NCBI GenBank assembly: GCA_946479985.1
Contig: CAMLIF010000155.1
Span: forward strand, 1-7,052
Source of the DNA: an uncultured Flavobacteriales bacterium
GTDB taxonomy: Bacteria; Bacteroidota; Bacteroidia; Flavobacteriales; Crocinitomicaceae
Length of the DNA: 7,052 nt
Direction: 5' to 3'
Part shown: piece by piece, positions 1-6,392 of the stretch
Position numbering within the stretch: position 1 is the first letter of the stretch
Layout of the letters: the number at the start of each line of letters is the position of its first letter
Notes under the pieces: model-generated
What the model was told of the DNA's origin: nothing
Database searches by the model: none
Seen by the model: the letters and a program-made list of their open reading frames with translations, nothing else
Translations under genes and position numbers: made by a program

Positions 1-561
1 TACAGCGAATACGAATCCTTCCAGCGGGCGGTATTCCAAGCGGTTCCACATTCCTGGTAATGATTCAGGCTGCTCGCGATAAACCTGAGTCATGTATTGA
101 ACATTAAAACGGAAAAAGTCAATCAACTCACATGCGGCATCAATTTCCGCCTGCATAACATTTTTCGACTGAGCAAGCATGGTAGCAGCGTTCATTCTGT
201 TTCTGAATGGCCCGGCAAGTAAATCAGCAGCTTTCAAAAAGATTGCAGCACGCTGTTCCCAGGGTAAATTAGCCCACTCTGTTCTCGCAGCTAAAGCCGC
301 ATCAATTGCCTGACTTACATGGTTAGCAGTTCCATAAGAAAAATGACCAATAACTTTCGCCTTTTCATGTGGCGGCGACATTGGACGTTTGTCGGCAGTT
401 GTGATCTTCTGTCCACCAATATATAACGGAATCTCAATAGGATCCTGATTGTACAATTTATTATATTCAGCAATTAGAGAATCGCGTTCTATACTCCCGG
501 GAGCATAGGCTTTAACTGGCTCGTTCACTGCTTTAGGAACGGTAAAAATCGCATTCGACAT
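1..561 (-). CDS. pruA: L-glutamate gamma-semialdehyde dehydrogenase (1-pyrroline-5-carboxylate dehydrogenase), N-terminal part, cut at window edge
   Basis: This is the first 187 codons of a gene read leftwards; it runs in frame off base 1, so the C-terminus is missing. The enzyme oxidises glutamate-gamma-semialdehyde to glutamate with NAD+, the second step of proline breakdown, in the cytoplasm. Recognition rests on the run QSKNVMQAEIDAACELIDFF at residues 131-150, followed by RFN, a signature shared with human ALDH4A1 and other P5C dehydrogenases. The region around residues 41-50 (PIEIPLYIGG) is the typical start of the aldehyde-dehydrogenase fold, and LEGFVFAV at the cut end matches the entry to the NAD-binding part. 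The catalytic Cys and Glu lie outside the window. ATG at 559-561 is the natural start: it gives the usual N-terminal extension of the Bacteroidota form, and a promoter-like element lies 18 bases upstream. No proline dehydrogenase gene is visible here. Confidence 0.93.
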   Translation of the reverse strand, partial: MSNAIFTVPKAVNEPVKAYAPGSIERDSLIAEYNKLYNQDPIEIPLYIGGQKITTADKRPMSPPHEKAKVIGHFSYGTANHVSQAIDAALAARTEWANLPWEQRAAIFLKAADLLAGPFRNRMNAATMLAQSKNVMQAEIDAACELIDFFRFNVQYMTQVYREQPESLPGMWNRLEYRPLEGFVFAV

Positions 562-579
562 ACTTAAAATTTTGCAGGG

Positions 580-587
580 TAAAGTTA
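580..587 (-). promoter_or_regulatory. Candidate -7 promoter element of pruA
   Basis: Read on the minus strand this is TAACTTTA, matching 7 of 8 positions of the Bacteroidota -7 consensus TAnnTTTG. It leaves 18 bases before the pruA ATG, a spacing similar to the other candidate promoters here. I see no well-placed TTTG at -33, so the call is tentative. Confidence 0.35.
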
Positions 588-601
588 CGCAAAAGGATGG
601 A

Positions 602-616
602 ATTGTATTCTACAAT
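602..616. promoter_or_regulatory. Perfect dyad ATTGTA-ttc-TACAAT between divergent genes, possible operator
   Basis: Six-base arms match exactly around a three-base centre, midway between the -7 elements of pruA (580-587, minus) and the TPR gene (654-661, plus). The heptamer GAATTGT also occurs twice, at 600-606 and 619-625, overlapping and flanking the dyad. A symmetric site in a divergent promoter region is a natural place for a dimeric regulator. No regulator gene is seen nearby, and a 15-base dyad can arise by chance in AT-rich DNA. Confidence 0.3.
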
Positions 617-653
617 GCGAATTGTTTCACTGAGACTTAAAGCTTAAAACCAC

Positions 654-661
654 TAATTTTG
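654..661 (+). promoter_or_regulatory. Candidate -7 promoter element of the TPR gene
   Basis: TAATTTTG is an exact match to TAnnTTTG. It would place transcription start a few bases downstream, near 667, leaving a short leader before TTG 683. It overlaps the alternative upstream TTG start at 659, which therefore could not be transcribed from this promoter. The nearest TTG upstream (622-624) is too far away for a normal -33 element. Confidence 0.5.
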
Positions 662-682
662 TATCATTGTAAAAAACAGCTT

Positions 683-1930
683 TTGAAAACATACTATTCT
701 ATTTTAGCTTTCCTTTTCCTGTCATTTGCCGGTTTTGGACAAGATACCCAAAAACTATTAGTTACTTACAGGACCGGCTCTCCGTCATCGAAGGTAAAAG
801 CGGCCTCTGATTTAGCAGCAATATATATCAGTGAGAATAAAGATTCACTCGCTACCCTGGGAGAAGATCTTTTCTATTATGGAATCGACGAACATTATTT
901 CCCGGCAATTGAAACCGGAAAGCTTATTCTATCCGAATATTATGTTGAAATCGGGAAAACTGCAGATGGTATTCTAACTGCAAAAGCACTTCTGGCGAAT
1001 ATGGAAGAACGGGGCGACGATGAGCAGCTGAGTATTGCCTGCAAAATTATCAGTCAGGGATATCGGTTGGAAAAAGATGCTTCTTCAGCTATGTATTGGG
1101 CGGAAAAATCGATCAAGCACAGTACGAAATGCTCTGATCCGGAAGTTCAGACTTATGGGATGATTTCTCTTGCGGAAGCTTATATACTTAAAAACCAGAA
1201 GAGCAAAGGGATAAAGGAATATCAGAAATACCTGGCAAAAGCAAAAACCCTTGGTTTAAAACGTGGAATGAGTGCTGCCTATGCCAGATTAGGGGATATT
1301 TATCGTTTATCGGGCGACTTGAAACAAGCCGAAAAATTTTTCAAAGAGTCGTATTCACTTGCAAAAGAATTAGATTTAACTACGTCATTGGGACATGCGA
1401 TCAACAATTTAGCTATCATTTATTTTGAAAAAGGTGATACTGTTAGAGCCAGGGAATATTTTGAGATTGGTCTGGAAAAACGTTTAAAAGCAAAAGATCA
1501 GCGCGCCATAGCCGATAGTTATTACAATCTGGGGGATTACCAGTTCTATATTGGGAAAACTGCTTTGGCTGAAGCATGGTATAAACGTTCGCTTGAATAC
1601 GCCCGCAGCAATAATTTACGTAACGAACAGAAAGATGCACTGTTTGTTTTGGCGAACCTGTATAAAAACACGAACGATTTTAAGCAGGCAAACCACTATC
1701 TTGAACGCTATATTGATCTTCAGGATGAAACAATTACCCAAAATTTAAAAGACGAAGAAGAGATCAAAAATAAACAACTTGAATTTATGCGTCTGGAAAT
1801 TGAAGCAGAATCAGAAGGGTTGATGTCTGATGATGGTTTTTGGAAACAAATTTCAATTGAGTGGATTGTCATTGTGGTTTTGGCAATACTCAGTATTTTC
1901 TTAGCTCTCAGGTTAAGAAAACAGAAGTAA
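683..1930 (+). CDS. Exported TPR-repeat protein with one C-terminal membrane helix and no output domain
   Basis: The protein has 415 residues if it starts at TTG 683. Residues 1-20 form a clear signal peptide (MKTYY, then a hydrophobic ILAFLFLSFAG core, cleavage near FGQ/D). TPR-like helix pairs follow with a period of about 40 residues, best seen at roughly 157-190, 197-230, 237-270, 277-310 and 317-350. A charged, probably coiled segment spans 350-380. A single transmembrane helix at about 393-410 (WIVIVVLAILSIFLALRL) ends in a basic tail, RKQK. This is the sensor half of the Bacteroidota TPR histidine kinases and TPR/HTH regulators, but it stops just after the membrane helix. The repeats should lie in the periplasm and probably bind a partner protein. 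No in-frame ATG exists before residue 107; TTG 659 also keeps the frame open but lies inside the likely promoter and would spoil the signal peptide. Function is unknown. Confidence 0.82.
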   Translation: MKTYYSILAFLFLSFAGFGQDTQKLLVTYRTGSPSSKVKAASDLAAIYISENKDSLATLGEDLFYYGIDEHYFPAIETGKLILSEYYVEIGKTADGILTAKALLANMEERGDDEQLSIACKIISQGYRLEKDASSAMYWAEKSIKHSTKCSDPEVQTYGMISLAEAYILKNQKSKGIKEYQKYLAKAKTLGLKRGMSAAYARLGDIYRLSGDLKQAEKFFKESYSLAKELDLTTSLGHAINNLAIIYFEKGDTVRAREYFEIGLEKRLKAKDQRAIADSYYNLGDYQFYIGKTALAEAWYKRSLEYARSNNLRNEQKDALFVLANLYKNTNDFKQANHYLERYIDLQDETITQNLKDEEEIKNKQLEFMRLEIEAESEGLMSDDGFWKQISIEWIVIVVLAILSIFLALRLRKQK

Positions 1931-1933
1931 ACA

Positions 1934-1964
1934 TCAATTCAGTTTTCCAGGAAAAACCAATTGA
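1934..1964. repeat. Interrupted inverted repeat across the convergent gene ends
   Basis: TCAATT (1934-1939) pairs with AATTGA (1959-1964), and on the same axis TTTTCC (1943-1948) pairs with GGAAAA (1950-1955), around A1949. The three positions between the two stems do not pair. It begins 3 bases after the TPR stop and covers the last codons of apaG. It could fold in either transcript, but neither side has a T-run, so it is not a standard intrinsic terminator. Confidence 0.3.
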
Positions 1965-2335
1965 AATGTAGGAATTTCTACGCGGAACAAATGTGTTGAA
2001 TCCTGATTCACGAAGGTATAGAAGCCAGTCATTGAGCCTACTTCGGAACGAATTTCACAGCCACTTGTGTAATTATAGATCTCGCCCGGTTGCAAAACGG
2101 GCTGCTGACCAATAACTCCTTCACCGCTTACATGGGTTGAAGCATGGAGCGAATCAAAAATAAACCAGTCGCGATGTAATAATTGAACCGGGAAATCATT
2201 TCGGTTTTCAATGTTAATATTATAGTGATAGAAGTATATTCCATCCTTAGCGTTAGAGATATCAGTTCTGAACATCGTATTGACACTGACTGCGATTCCT
2301 TCCGTTACTACCAAATGTTGTCGTTTTGTTGTCAT
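1934..2335 (-). CDS. apaG: ApaG family protein (DUF525, Fn3-like fold)
   Basis: A 133-residue cytoplasmic protein, close to the usual ApaG length of about 125-130. Family landmarks are VQLLHRDWFIFD at 50-61, GEGVIGQQPVLQPGE at 71-85 running into YTSGC at 89-93, and GSMTGFY at 100-106. These match the family pattern of a strand with a conserved Trp, then GEGVVGxQPxLxPGExFxYtSG. ApaG is a single beta-sandwich domain. Mutants in Salmonella (corD) are affected in Co2+ resistance and Mg2+ efflux, but its biochemical role is not settled. ATG at 2333-2335 is preferred; an in-frame GTG at 2342-2344 would add only three residues (MNR). The stop faces the stop of the TPR gene across 3 bases. Usual enterobacterial neighbours such as apaH and ksgA are absent. 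Confidence 0.93.
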   Translation of the reverse strand: MTTKRQHLVVTEGIAVSVNTMFRTDISNAKDGIYFYHYNINIENRNDFPVQLLHRDWFIFDSLHASTHVSGEGVIGQQPVLQPGEIYNYTSGCEIRSEVGSMTGFYTFVNQDSTHLFRVEIPTFQLVFPGKLN

Positions 2336-2597
2336 TCTGTTCACAATTTACAAAGAAATTCACTTCTGACCAAAAAATGTATTTACTCACATATTAACGT
2401 TAAATTACTTTACAATATTATCCGCTCCTTCGATCTTAATTCATTCCTTCAGCATACTTCGATTCTAAAGAACATGAACCACTCCAAGGTATCTCAATAT
2501 AGAGTATTCAAAAATTTCGCTTCTCCCTATTTCTATTCGTATTAACGCTTGTCACCGGTCGGTCGTTCCCTCACGGCAGACTATCGCTTTTTCTTAC
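2336..2597. other. Divergent intergenic region, no convincing gene
   Basis: This gap between apaG (leftward) and the reductase operon (rightward) is the longest non-coding stretch in the window. It is mostly AT-rich, with a GC-richer island at about 2545-2586 containing the ACCGGT palindrome (2554-2559) and a GGTCGGTCG run. CTTCGAT occurs twice, at 2428-2434 and 2457-2463. On the plus strand a frame stays open to 2545 but begins inside apaG and reads as an aromatic-rich, unrecognised peptide. Weak minus-strand -7 look-alikes for apaG (TTTCTTTG at 2351-2358, TACATTTT at 2374-2381) each miss one consensus base. Confidence 0.5.
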
Positions 2598-2605
2598 TAT
2601 TTTTG
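2598..2605 (+). promoter_or_regulatory. Candidate -7 promoter element of the reductase operon
   Basis: TATTTTTG is an exact TAnnTTTG match ending 16 bases before ATG 2622. No Shine-Dalgarno sequence lies in between; the leader is T- and A-rich, as is usual for Bacteroidota. A clear TTTG at -33 is missing. This is the only good promoter signal I see for the four-gene run that follows. Confidence 0.5.
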
Positions 2606-2621
2606 TCGAAACTTTTTTTCA

Positions 2622-3689
2622 ATGACTCCAACTTTTCATCGTTTGAAAATAAATGAAATGCAACATGAAACTGAAGATGCTGTTTCTATTTGTTTCGATA
2701 TTCCTGCAGAACTAACTGAGGCTTATCGATACGAGGCTGGACAATATCTCACCATTAAGGCATTTCTCAATGATGAAGAATTGAGAAGAAGTTATTCAAT
2801 TTGTAAAGCTCCAACGGAAGGGAAAGTATGTGTTGTGGTTAAAAAAGTCGAGGATGGACGTTTTTCAAGCTGGGCAATATCTAATCTAAAAACCGGAGAT
2901 GAGCTAGAAGTAATGACGCCAATGGGGCACTTCATTCACAAAGCTGAAAAATCTGCGAAGAAATCTTATGTGCTTTTTGCGGCAGGATCCGGAATTACTC
3001 CGGTTATTGCGATTGCAAAAAACATTTTGCAAAATGAGCCGGACAGTGAAGTCTCCATGATTTACGGAAACAAAGGTTTTGCCAGTATCATTTTCAGAGA
3101 AGAGCTCGAAAGCCTGAAGAATCTGCACATGGACCGATTCCGGTTGATTCATGTTCTAAGCAGAGAAAGTTTGGGTAACCGTTTACAAAAAGGCAGAATC
3201 GATGAAGAAAAAGTAGCTGACATTTGTAAAGCTTTCTTCGGAAATCAATCTATTGACGGAGTTTTCATCTGTGGCCCGGAAAGTATGGTTCACGCTGTAA
3301 AAAATGGTATGTCTGCATTTGGAGTTGATGAAAAGAACATTCATTTTGAATTGTTCGGAACATCTGCAATTCCGAAAAAAGAACACGTTCAAACCGATTT
3401 AGAGATTGTTCATTCAAAAGTAACGATCATTTTAGATGACGACCATTATGTAATGGACCTGGATTCGAACGGAAAAAGTGTTTTGGAAGCAGGTTACGAT
3501 ATGGGAGCAGATCTTCCATACGCTTGTAAAGGAGGAGTTTGCTGTACCTGTAAAGCAAAAATACTTCAGGGAACTGCAGTAATGGATGTGAACTACGCAT
3601 TAGAAAAAGAAGAAATGGAAGCCGGATATATTTTAACCTGTCAGGCACATCCGACTTCAAAAGAATTAATTGTATCATTCGACGAATAA
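2622..3689 (+). CDS. paaE: PaaE-like NAD(P)H-FAD-[2Fe-2S] reductase, copy 1
   Basis: A 355-residue cytoplasmic electron-transfer protein, almost the same length as E. coli PaaE (356). It should take electrons from NAD(P)H through FAD to a plant-type [2Fe-2S] cluster and on to an oxygenase or desaturase. An FAD-binding barrel fills residues 1-105, with RSYS at 56-59. The NAD(P)H domain spans about 110-245, with AAGSGITP at 120-127, YGN at 148-150 and CGPE at 217-220. The C-terminal ferredoxin domain (about 262-355) has ligands Cys302, Cys307, Cys310 and Cys340 in the perfect C-x4-C-x2-C-x29-C spacing. The N-terminus (MTPTFHRL, then EELRRSYSIC) follows PaaE closely. In the phenylacetyl-CoA epoxidase, PaaE feeds the PaaABC oxygenase, but no paaABCD genes are in the window, so the symbol marks the family and the true partner is open. 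It is first in a four-gene operon; the next gene starts 1 base after its stop. Confidence 0.92.
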   Translation: MTPTFHRLKINEMQHETEDAVSICFDIPAELTEAYRYEAGQYLTIKAFLNDEELRRSYSICKAPTEGKVCVVVKKVEDGRFSSWAISNLKTGDELEVMTPMGHFIHKAEKSAKKSYVLFAAGSGITPVIAIAKNILQNEPDSEVSMIYGNKGFASIIFREELESLKNLHMDRFRLIHVLSRESLGNRLQKGRIDEEKVADICKAFFGNQSIDGVFICGPESMVHAVKNGMSAFGVDEKNIHFELFGTSAIPKKEHVQTDLEIVHSKVTIILDDDHYVMDLDSNGKSVLEAGYDMGADLPYACKGGVCCTCKAKILQGTAVMDVNYALEKEEMEAGYILTCQAHPTSKELIVSFDE

Positions 3690-3690
3690 T

Positions 3691-4785
3691 ATGGGACTAT
3701 TTTCACGCTTTAATAAGAAAGAAGAGAACGCAGGGCGTTCGACGGATGAGAAAACCGTTAAATCTGCACTTCTTCAGGTTTCTGAGAAACTAAAACTGAC
3801 CGCAGATTCGGTTATGATCCGTTTCGCCGTTCCGGAAGAATTAAAAGCCAGTTTTGCGTTTGAAGCCGGACAATATGTAAATGTTACTTTTGAAATCGAC
3901 GGAAAGAAGGAAATTCGTTCTTATTCCATTTGTTCAGGAGAAGATGAAGGATTGGCTATTGGTGTAAAGGCAGTTTTGGGTGGAAAGGTTTCAAACGAGA
4001 TTGTACAAAACATCGAGGTTGGTTCAACGGTTGACGTTTCAGTCCCTTACGGAAATTTCAAATTAGGGAATCCTGCTAAACATATTGTTGCTTTTGCAGC
4101 AGGAAGCGGAATCACTCCTATTCTTTCATTAGCTAAAAAAGTAGCCAAACAAGATGGCAACATTACTCTTTTTTATGGAAATAAAAGCAAGGACTCCGTA
4201 ATGTTTGCAGAAGAAGTTGCTAATCTTGCGAATTGCACTACCAAAATGTTTTACAGCCAGGAAACCATTCAGGGAGCCCTTCATGGCAGAATGAACAAAC
4301 AAATGATCAGCGAAGCAATTAAAGCGGATCTTTCCATTTTACGTGCCGATCAGTTCTACTTGTGTGGCCCTGAAGACATGATTATAGATATCCAGGAAGT
4401 ATTGATGGTATTTGGAGTGAAGAAGGAGAATATCCATTTCGAACTGTTCACTACTCCCGTTCACATGAAATCAGAGGAAACTGTTTCTACGGCATTTTTT
4501 GAAGGAAAAAGCCATGTTAGTGCTTTGCTGGACGGAGAATTATTCCAATTGGAATTAGACACAAAAGGAAGTACTATTCTGGATGCTTTGGACAAAAAAG
4601 GCGCCGATGTTCCCTATTCTTGCCGCGGAGGAGTTTGCTGTACGTGTAAAGCCAAAATTATTGAAGGATCTGTTCGAATGAATGTCAATTTTGCTTTAAC
4701 GGATGAAGAAGTGAGCCAGGGCTATATTTTAGCATGCCAGTCGCATCCCACAAGTGAAGTATTAAAATTGGATTTCAATGCCTAA
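3691..4785 (+). CDS. PaaE-like NAD(P)H-FAD-[2Fe-2S] reductase, copy 2 (tandem paralogue)
   Basis: A 364-residue protein with the same three-domain order as the gene before it. RSYS (FAD) is at 76-79, AAGSGITP at 136-143, YGN at 162-164 and CGPED at 225-229 (NAD(P)H). The ferredoxin ligands are Cys311, Cys316, Cys319 and Cys349, again C-x4-C-x2-C-x29-C, so it looks fully active. It differs by a leader of roughly 20-25 residues (MGLFSRFNKKEE and a polar stretch) before the FAD barrel. By hand, the last 59 residues share 35 identities with copy 1, so the pair comes from an old duplication. ATG 3691 is chosen: the frame also stays open to a TTG at 3670, but that lies inside copy 1. The next gene overlaps its end by 8 bases. 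The electron acceptor is unknown; a second oxygenase, a hydroxylase or an acyl-lipid desaturase are possibilities. Confidence 0.9.
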   Translation: MGLFSRFNKKEENAGRSTDEKTVKSALLQVSEKLKLTADSVMIRFAVPEELKASFAFEAGQYVNVTFEIDGKKEIRSYSICSGEDEGLAIGVKAVLGGKVSNEIVQNIEVGSTVDVSVPYGNFKLGNPAKHIVAFAAGSGITPILSLAKKVAKQDGNITLFYGNKSKDSVMFAEEVANLANCTTKMFYSQETIQGALHGRMNKQMISEAIKADLSILRADQFYLCGPEDMIIDIQEVLMVFGVKKENIHFELFTTPVHMKSEETVSTAFFEGKSHVSALLDGELFQLELDTKGSTILDALDKKGADVPYSCRGGVCCTCKAKIIEGSVRMNVNFALTDEEVSQGYILACQSHPTSEVLKLDFNA

Positions 4786-5452
4786 AACGGTTTTGATAAT
4801 TGGGTCCAGCAGAGGAATTGGAAGAGAACTAGCAGCAAAATTTTCTGAGCTTGGACACAACACTCATGGTTTTTCACGAAGTAAAGTAACGGCTTCACAA
4901 AACGACCATACCGTTTATCATCAGCTGGACCTAACCAGTGAGACGGTAAAAAAAGATTTCGAGGATCTGATTAAAAATATCGATCAAATTGACATTTTGA
5001 TTCATAACGCCGGGCAAATTGTTGTGAAACCTTTTTTAGAACTCACGCGTGAAGAAATTCAAAACTGTTACCAGGTAAATGTGATGTCCGTAATGGAAAT
5101 CACACAGGTTTGCATTCCGAAAATGGCGAAATCCGGGCACATTGTAATGATTTCATCGATGGGTGGTTTTCAGGGAACAATGAAATTTGCCGGTTTATCG
5201 GCTTATTCGACTTCGAAAGCAGCTTTGGTTTCATTAACAGAACTGTTGGCTGAGGAATATAAAGAAAGTGATTTCTCCATTAATTGTTTGTGTTTAGGTG
5301 CAGTTCAGACCGAGATGCTCGCACAAGCGTTTCCCGGATATGATGCTCCTCATTCAGCAAGTGAAATGGCCGATTTCATCTTAAACTTCGCCCTGAATTC
5401 AGGAAACTATTTTAAGGGGAAAATTCTGCCCGTTTCGGTAACCACTCCATAA
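4778..5452 (+). CDS. Short-chain dehydrogenase/reductase (classical SDR family)
   Basis: A 224-residue Rossmann-fold oxidoreductase acting with NAD(H) or NADP(H) in the cytoplasm. The cofactor loop is GSSRGIG at 9-15; the Thr that usually precedes it in TGxxxGIG is replaced by Ile8. HNAG is at 76-79, the structural Asn is N101, Ser126/Ser127 supply the catalytic serine, and Tyr143-x3-Lys147 (YSTSK) completes the tetrad, so it should be active. It is shorter than the typical 245-255 residues because the C-terminal substrate lobe is trimmed; it ends GKILPVSVTTP rather than in the common VDGG pattern. Its ATG lies within the end of the second reductase gene (8-base overlap), which suggests coupled translation and possibly a shared pathway. 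Substrate cannot be told from the sequence; a ketone/alcohol or 3-oxoacyl compound is a guess. Confidence 0.9.
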   Translation: MPKTVLIIGSSRGIGRELAAKFSELGHNTHGFSRSKVTASQNDHTVYHQLDLTSETVKKDFEDLIKNIDQIDILIHNAGQIVVKPFLELTREEIQNCYQVNVMSVMEITQVCIPKMAKSGHIVMISSMGGFQGTMKFAGLSAYSTSKAALVSLTELLAEEYKESDFSINCLCLGAVQTEMLAQAFPGYDAPHSASEMADFILNFALNSGNYFKGKILPVSVTTP

Positions 5453-5459
5453 GCCCGTG

Positions 5460-6392
5460 ATGCAATTAGCTCTTGCTCCGCTTCAGACTTACACAGATTT
5501 TCATTTCAGAAATGCCCACTTCAAGGTTTTCGGTGGAGTTGATAAATTCTACGCACCATATTTAAAAATGAATAACGACGGATCGATAAAAGAAGGTCCA
5601 AAGAAAGATATTTTACCCAAACACAATAGCCTTTTCCCGATTATCCCTCAATTAATGGCGTGCGGTTCTTCTGATTTTCTTATTATGGCCCGCTACATCG
5701 AAGAACTTGGATACAACGAAGTAAATTGGAATTTAGGCTGTCCGTATCCGATGGTGACAAACAGAGATTTGGGTGCCGGATTACTAAATAAACCGGAGTC
5801 GATAGTTAATATCCTCGAAGAAGTAATTCCTCAAACCAATTTGAAAATCGGGATCAAAATGCGCATGGGAATGGAGGACACAACGGACATTTTGACTATT
5901 CTTCCTCTTCTTAACAATTTTGATTTAACAGAGATCATCATTCATGCCCGGTATGCAAAACAATTATACAACGGAACTTGTGATCACGATCAATTCCTGA
6001 ATTGTTTGGAGCTAACAAATCATTCAATTACGTATAACGGTGATATTACCGATTCAGATGAATTCAGAGAATTACGAACAAAATTCGCTGGTATTGACTC
6101 ATTTATGATTGGCCGTGGTGCGATGATCAATCCGGCATTATTTGAAGAAATTAAAACGGAAATCTTTGATAACCCTGAAGATTATCGTCGAAAACTCCAG
6201 TTATTTACTAGAAAATTAGAAGAAAGTTTATTGGGATTCAATGATTCTCCGGGCTACGCTTTAGGAAAACTTCAATCTTATTGGGAATACTTATGTGACG
6301 GACTTTCTGATGGAAAGCAGCTGTACCGAAAACTCAAAAAGACAAAAACACATCAGGATTTCATGAGTATTCTGGAAGAAGATCTGATCTAA
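5460..6392 (+). CDS. tRNA-dihydrouridine synthase (Dus family)
   Basis: A 310-residue FMN enzyme that reduces specific uridines in tRNA to dihydrouridine using NADPH. The TIM-barrel start LAPLQTYTDFHFR (5-17) is the family's APM-x3-TD-x2-FR motif. The catalytic Cys94 lies in NLGCP (91-95), and FMN/RNA-contacting motifs follow: KMR at 133-135, HAR at 162-164, NGD at 193-195 and IGRG at 217-220. A helical tRNA-binding domain fills about 235-310. I cannot assign it to DusA, B or C; the NLGCPYP variant looks like a Bacteroidota-type subgroup. ATG 5460 is chosen over the GTG directly before it at 5457; either leaves only 4-7 bases after the SDR stop. It is last in the operon, and its stop overlaps the end of the opposing thioesterase gene by 4 bases. 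A link to the reductases is more likely shared transcription than shared function. Confidence 0.92.
   Translation: MQLALAPLQTYTDFHFRNAHFKVFGGVDKFYAPYLKMNNDGSIKEGPKKDILPKHNSLFPIIPQLMACGSSDFLIMARYIEELGYNEVNWNLGCPYPMVTNRDLGAGLLNKPESIVNILEEVIPQTNLKIGIKMRMGMEDTTDILTILPLLNNFDLTEIIIHARYAKQLYNGTCDHDQFLNCLELTNHSITYNGDITDSDEFRELRTKFAGIDSFMIGRGAMINPALFEEIKTEIFDNPEDYRRKLQLFTRKLEESLLGFNDSPGYALGKLQSYWEYLCDGLSDGKQLYRKLKKTKTHQDFMSILEEDLI

Noticed and set aside
1443..1748. Open frames on both strands inside the TPR gene
   Set aside because: They lie wholly within a well-supported coding region and show no domain features; they are shadows of the real frame.
2183..2545. Plus-strand open frame of 120 codons
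   Set aside because: It begins at a TTG inside apaG, antisense to it, and the part beyond apaG is an unrecognised aromatic-rich peptide with no promoter or homology I can name.
2904..3678. Three minus-strand open frames opposite the first reductase
   Set aside because: They are antisense to a gene with complete FAD, NAD(P)H and [2Fe-2S] motifs; their peptides are compositionally odd and unrecognised.
3670..3690. Upstream TTG start for the second reductase
   Set aside because: It lies inside the end of the first reductase; ATG 3691, one base after that stop, gives a natural protein.
6380..6390. AGATC-T-GATCT palindrome at the end of dus as a terminator
   Set aside because: The arms are only five bases with a one-base centre and no T-run, and it is within coding sequence.
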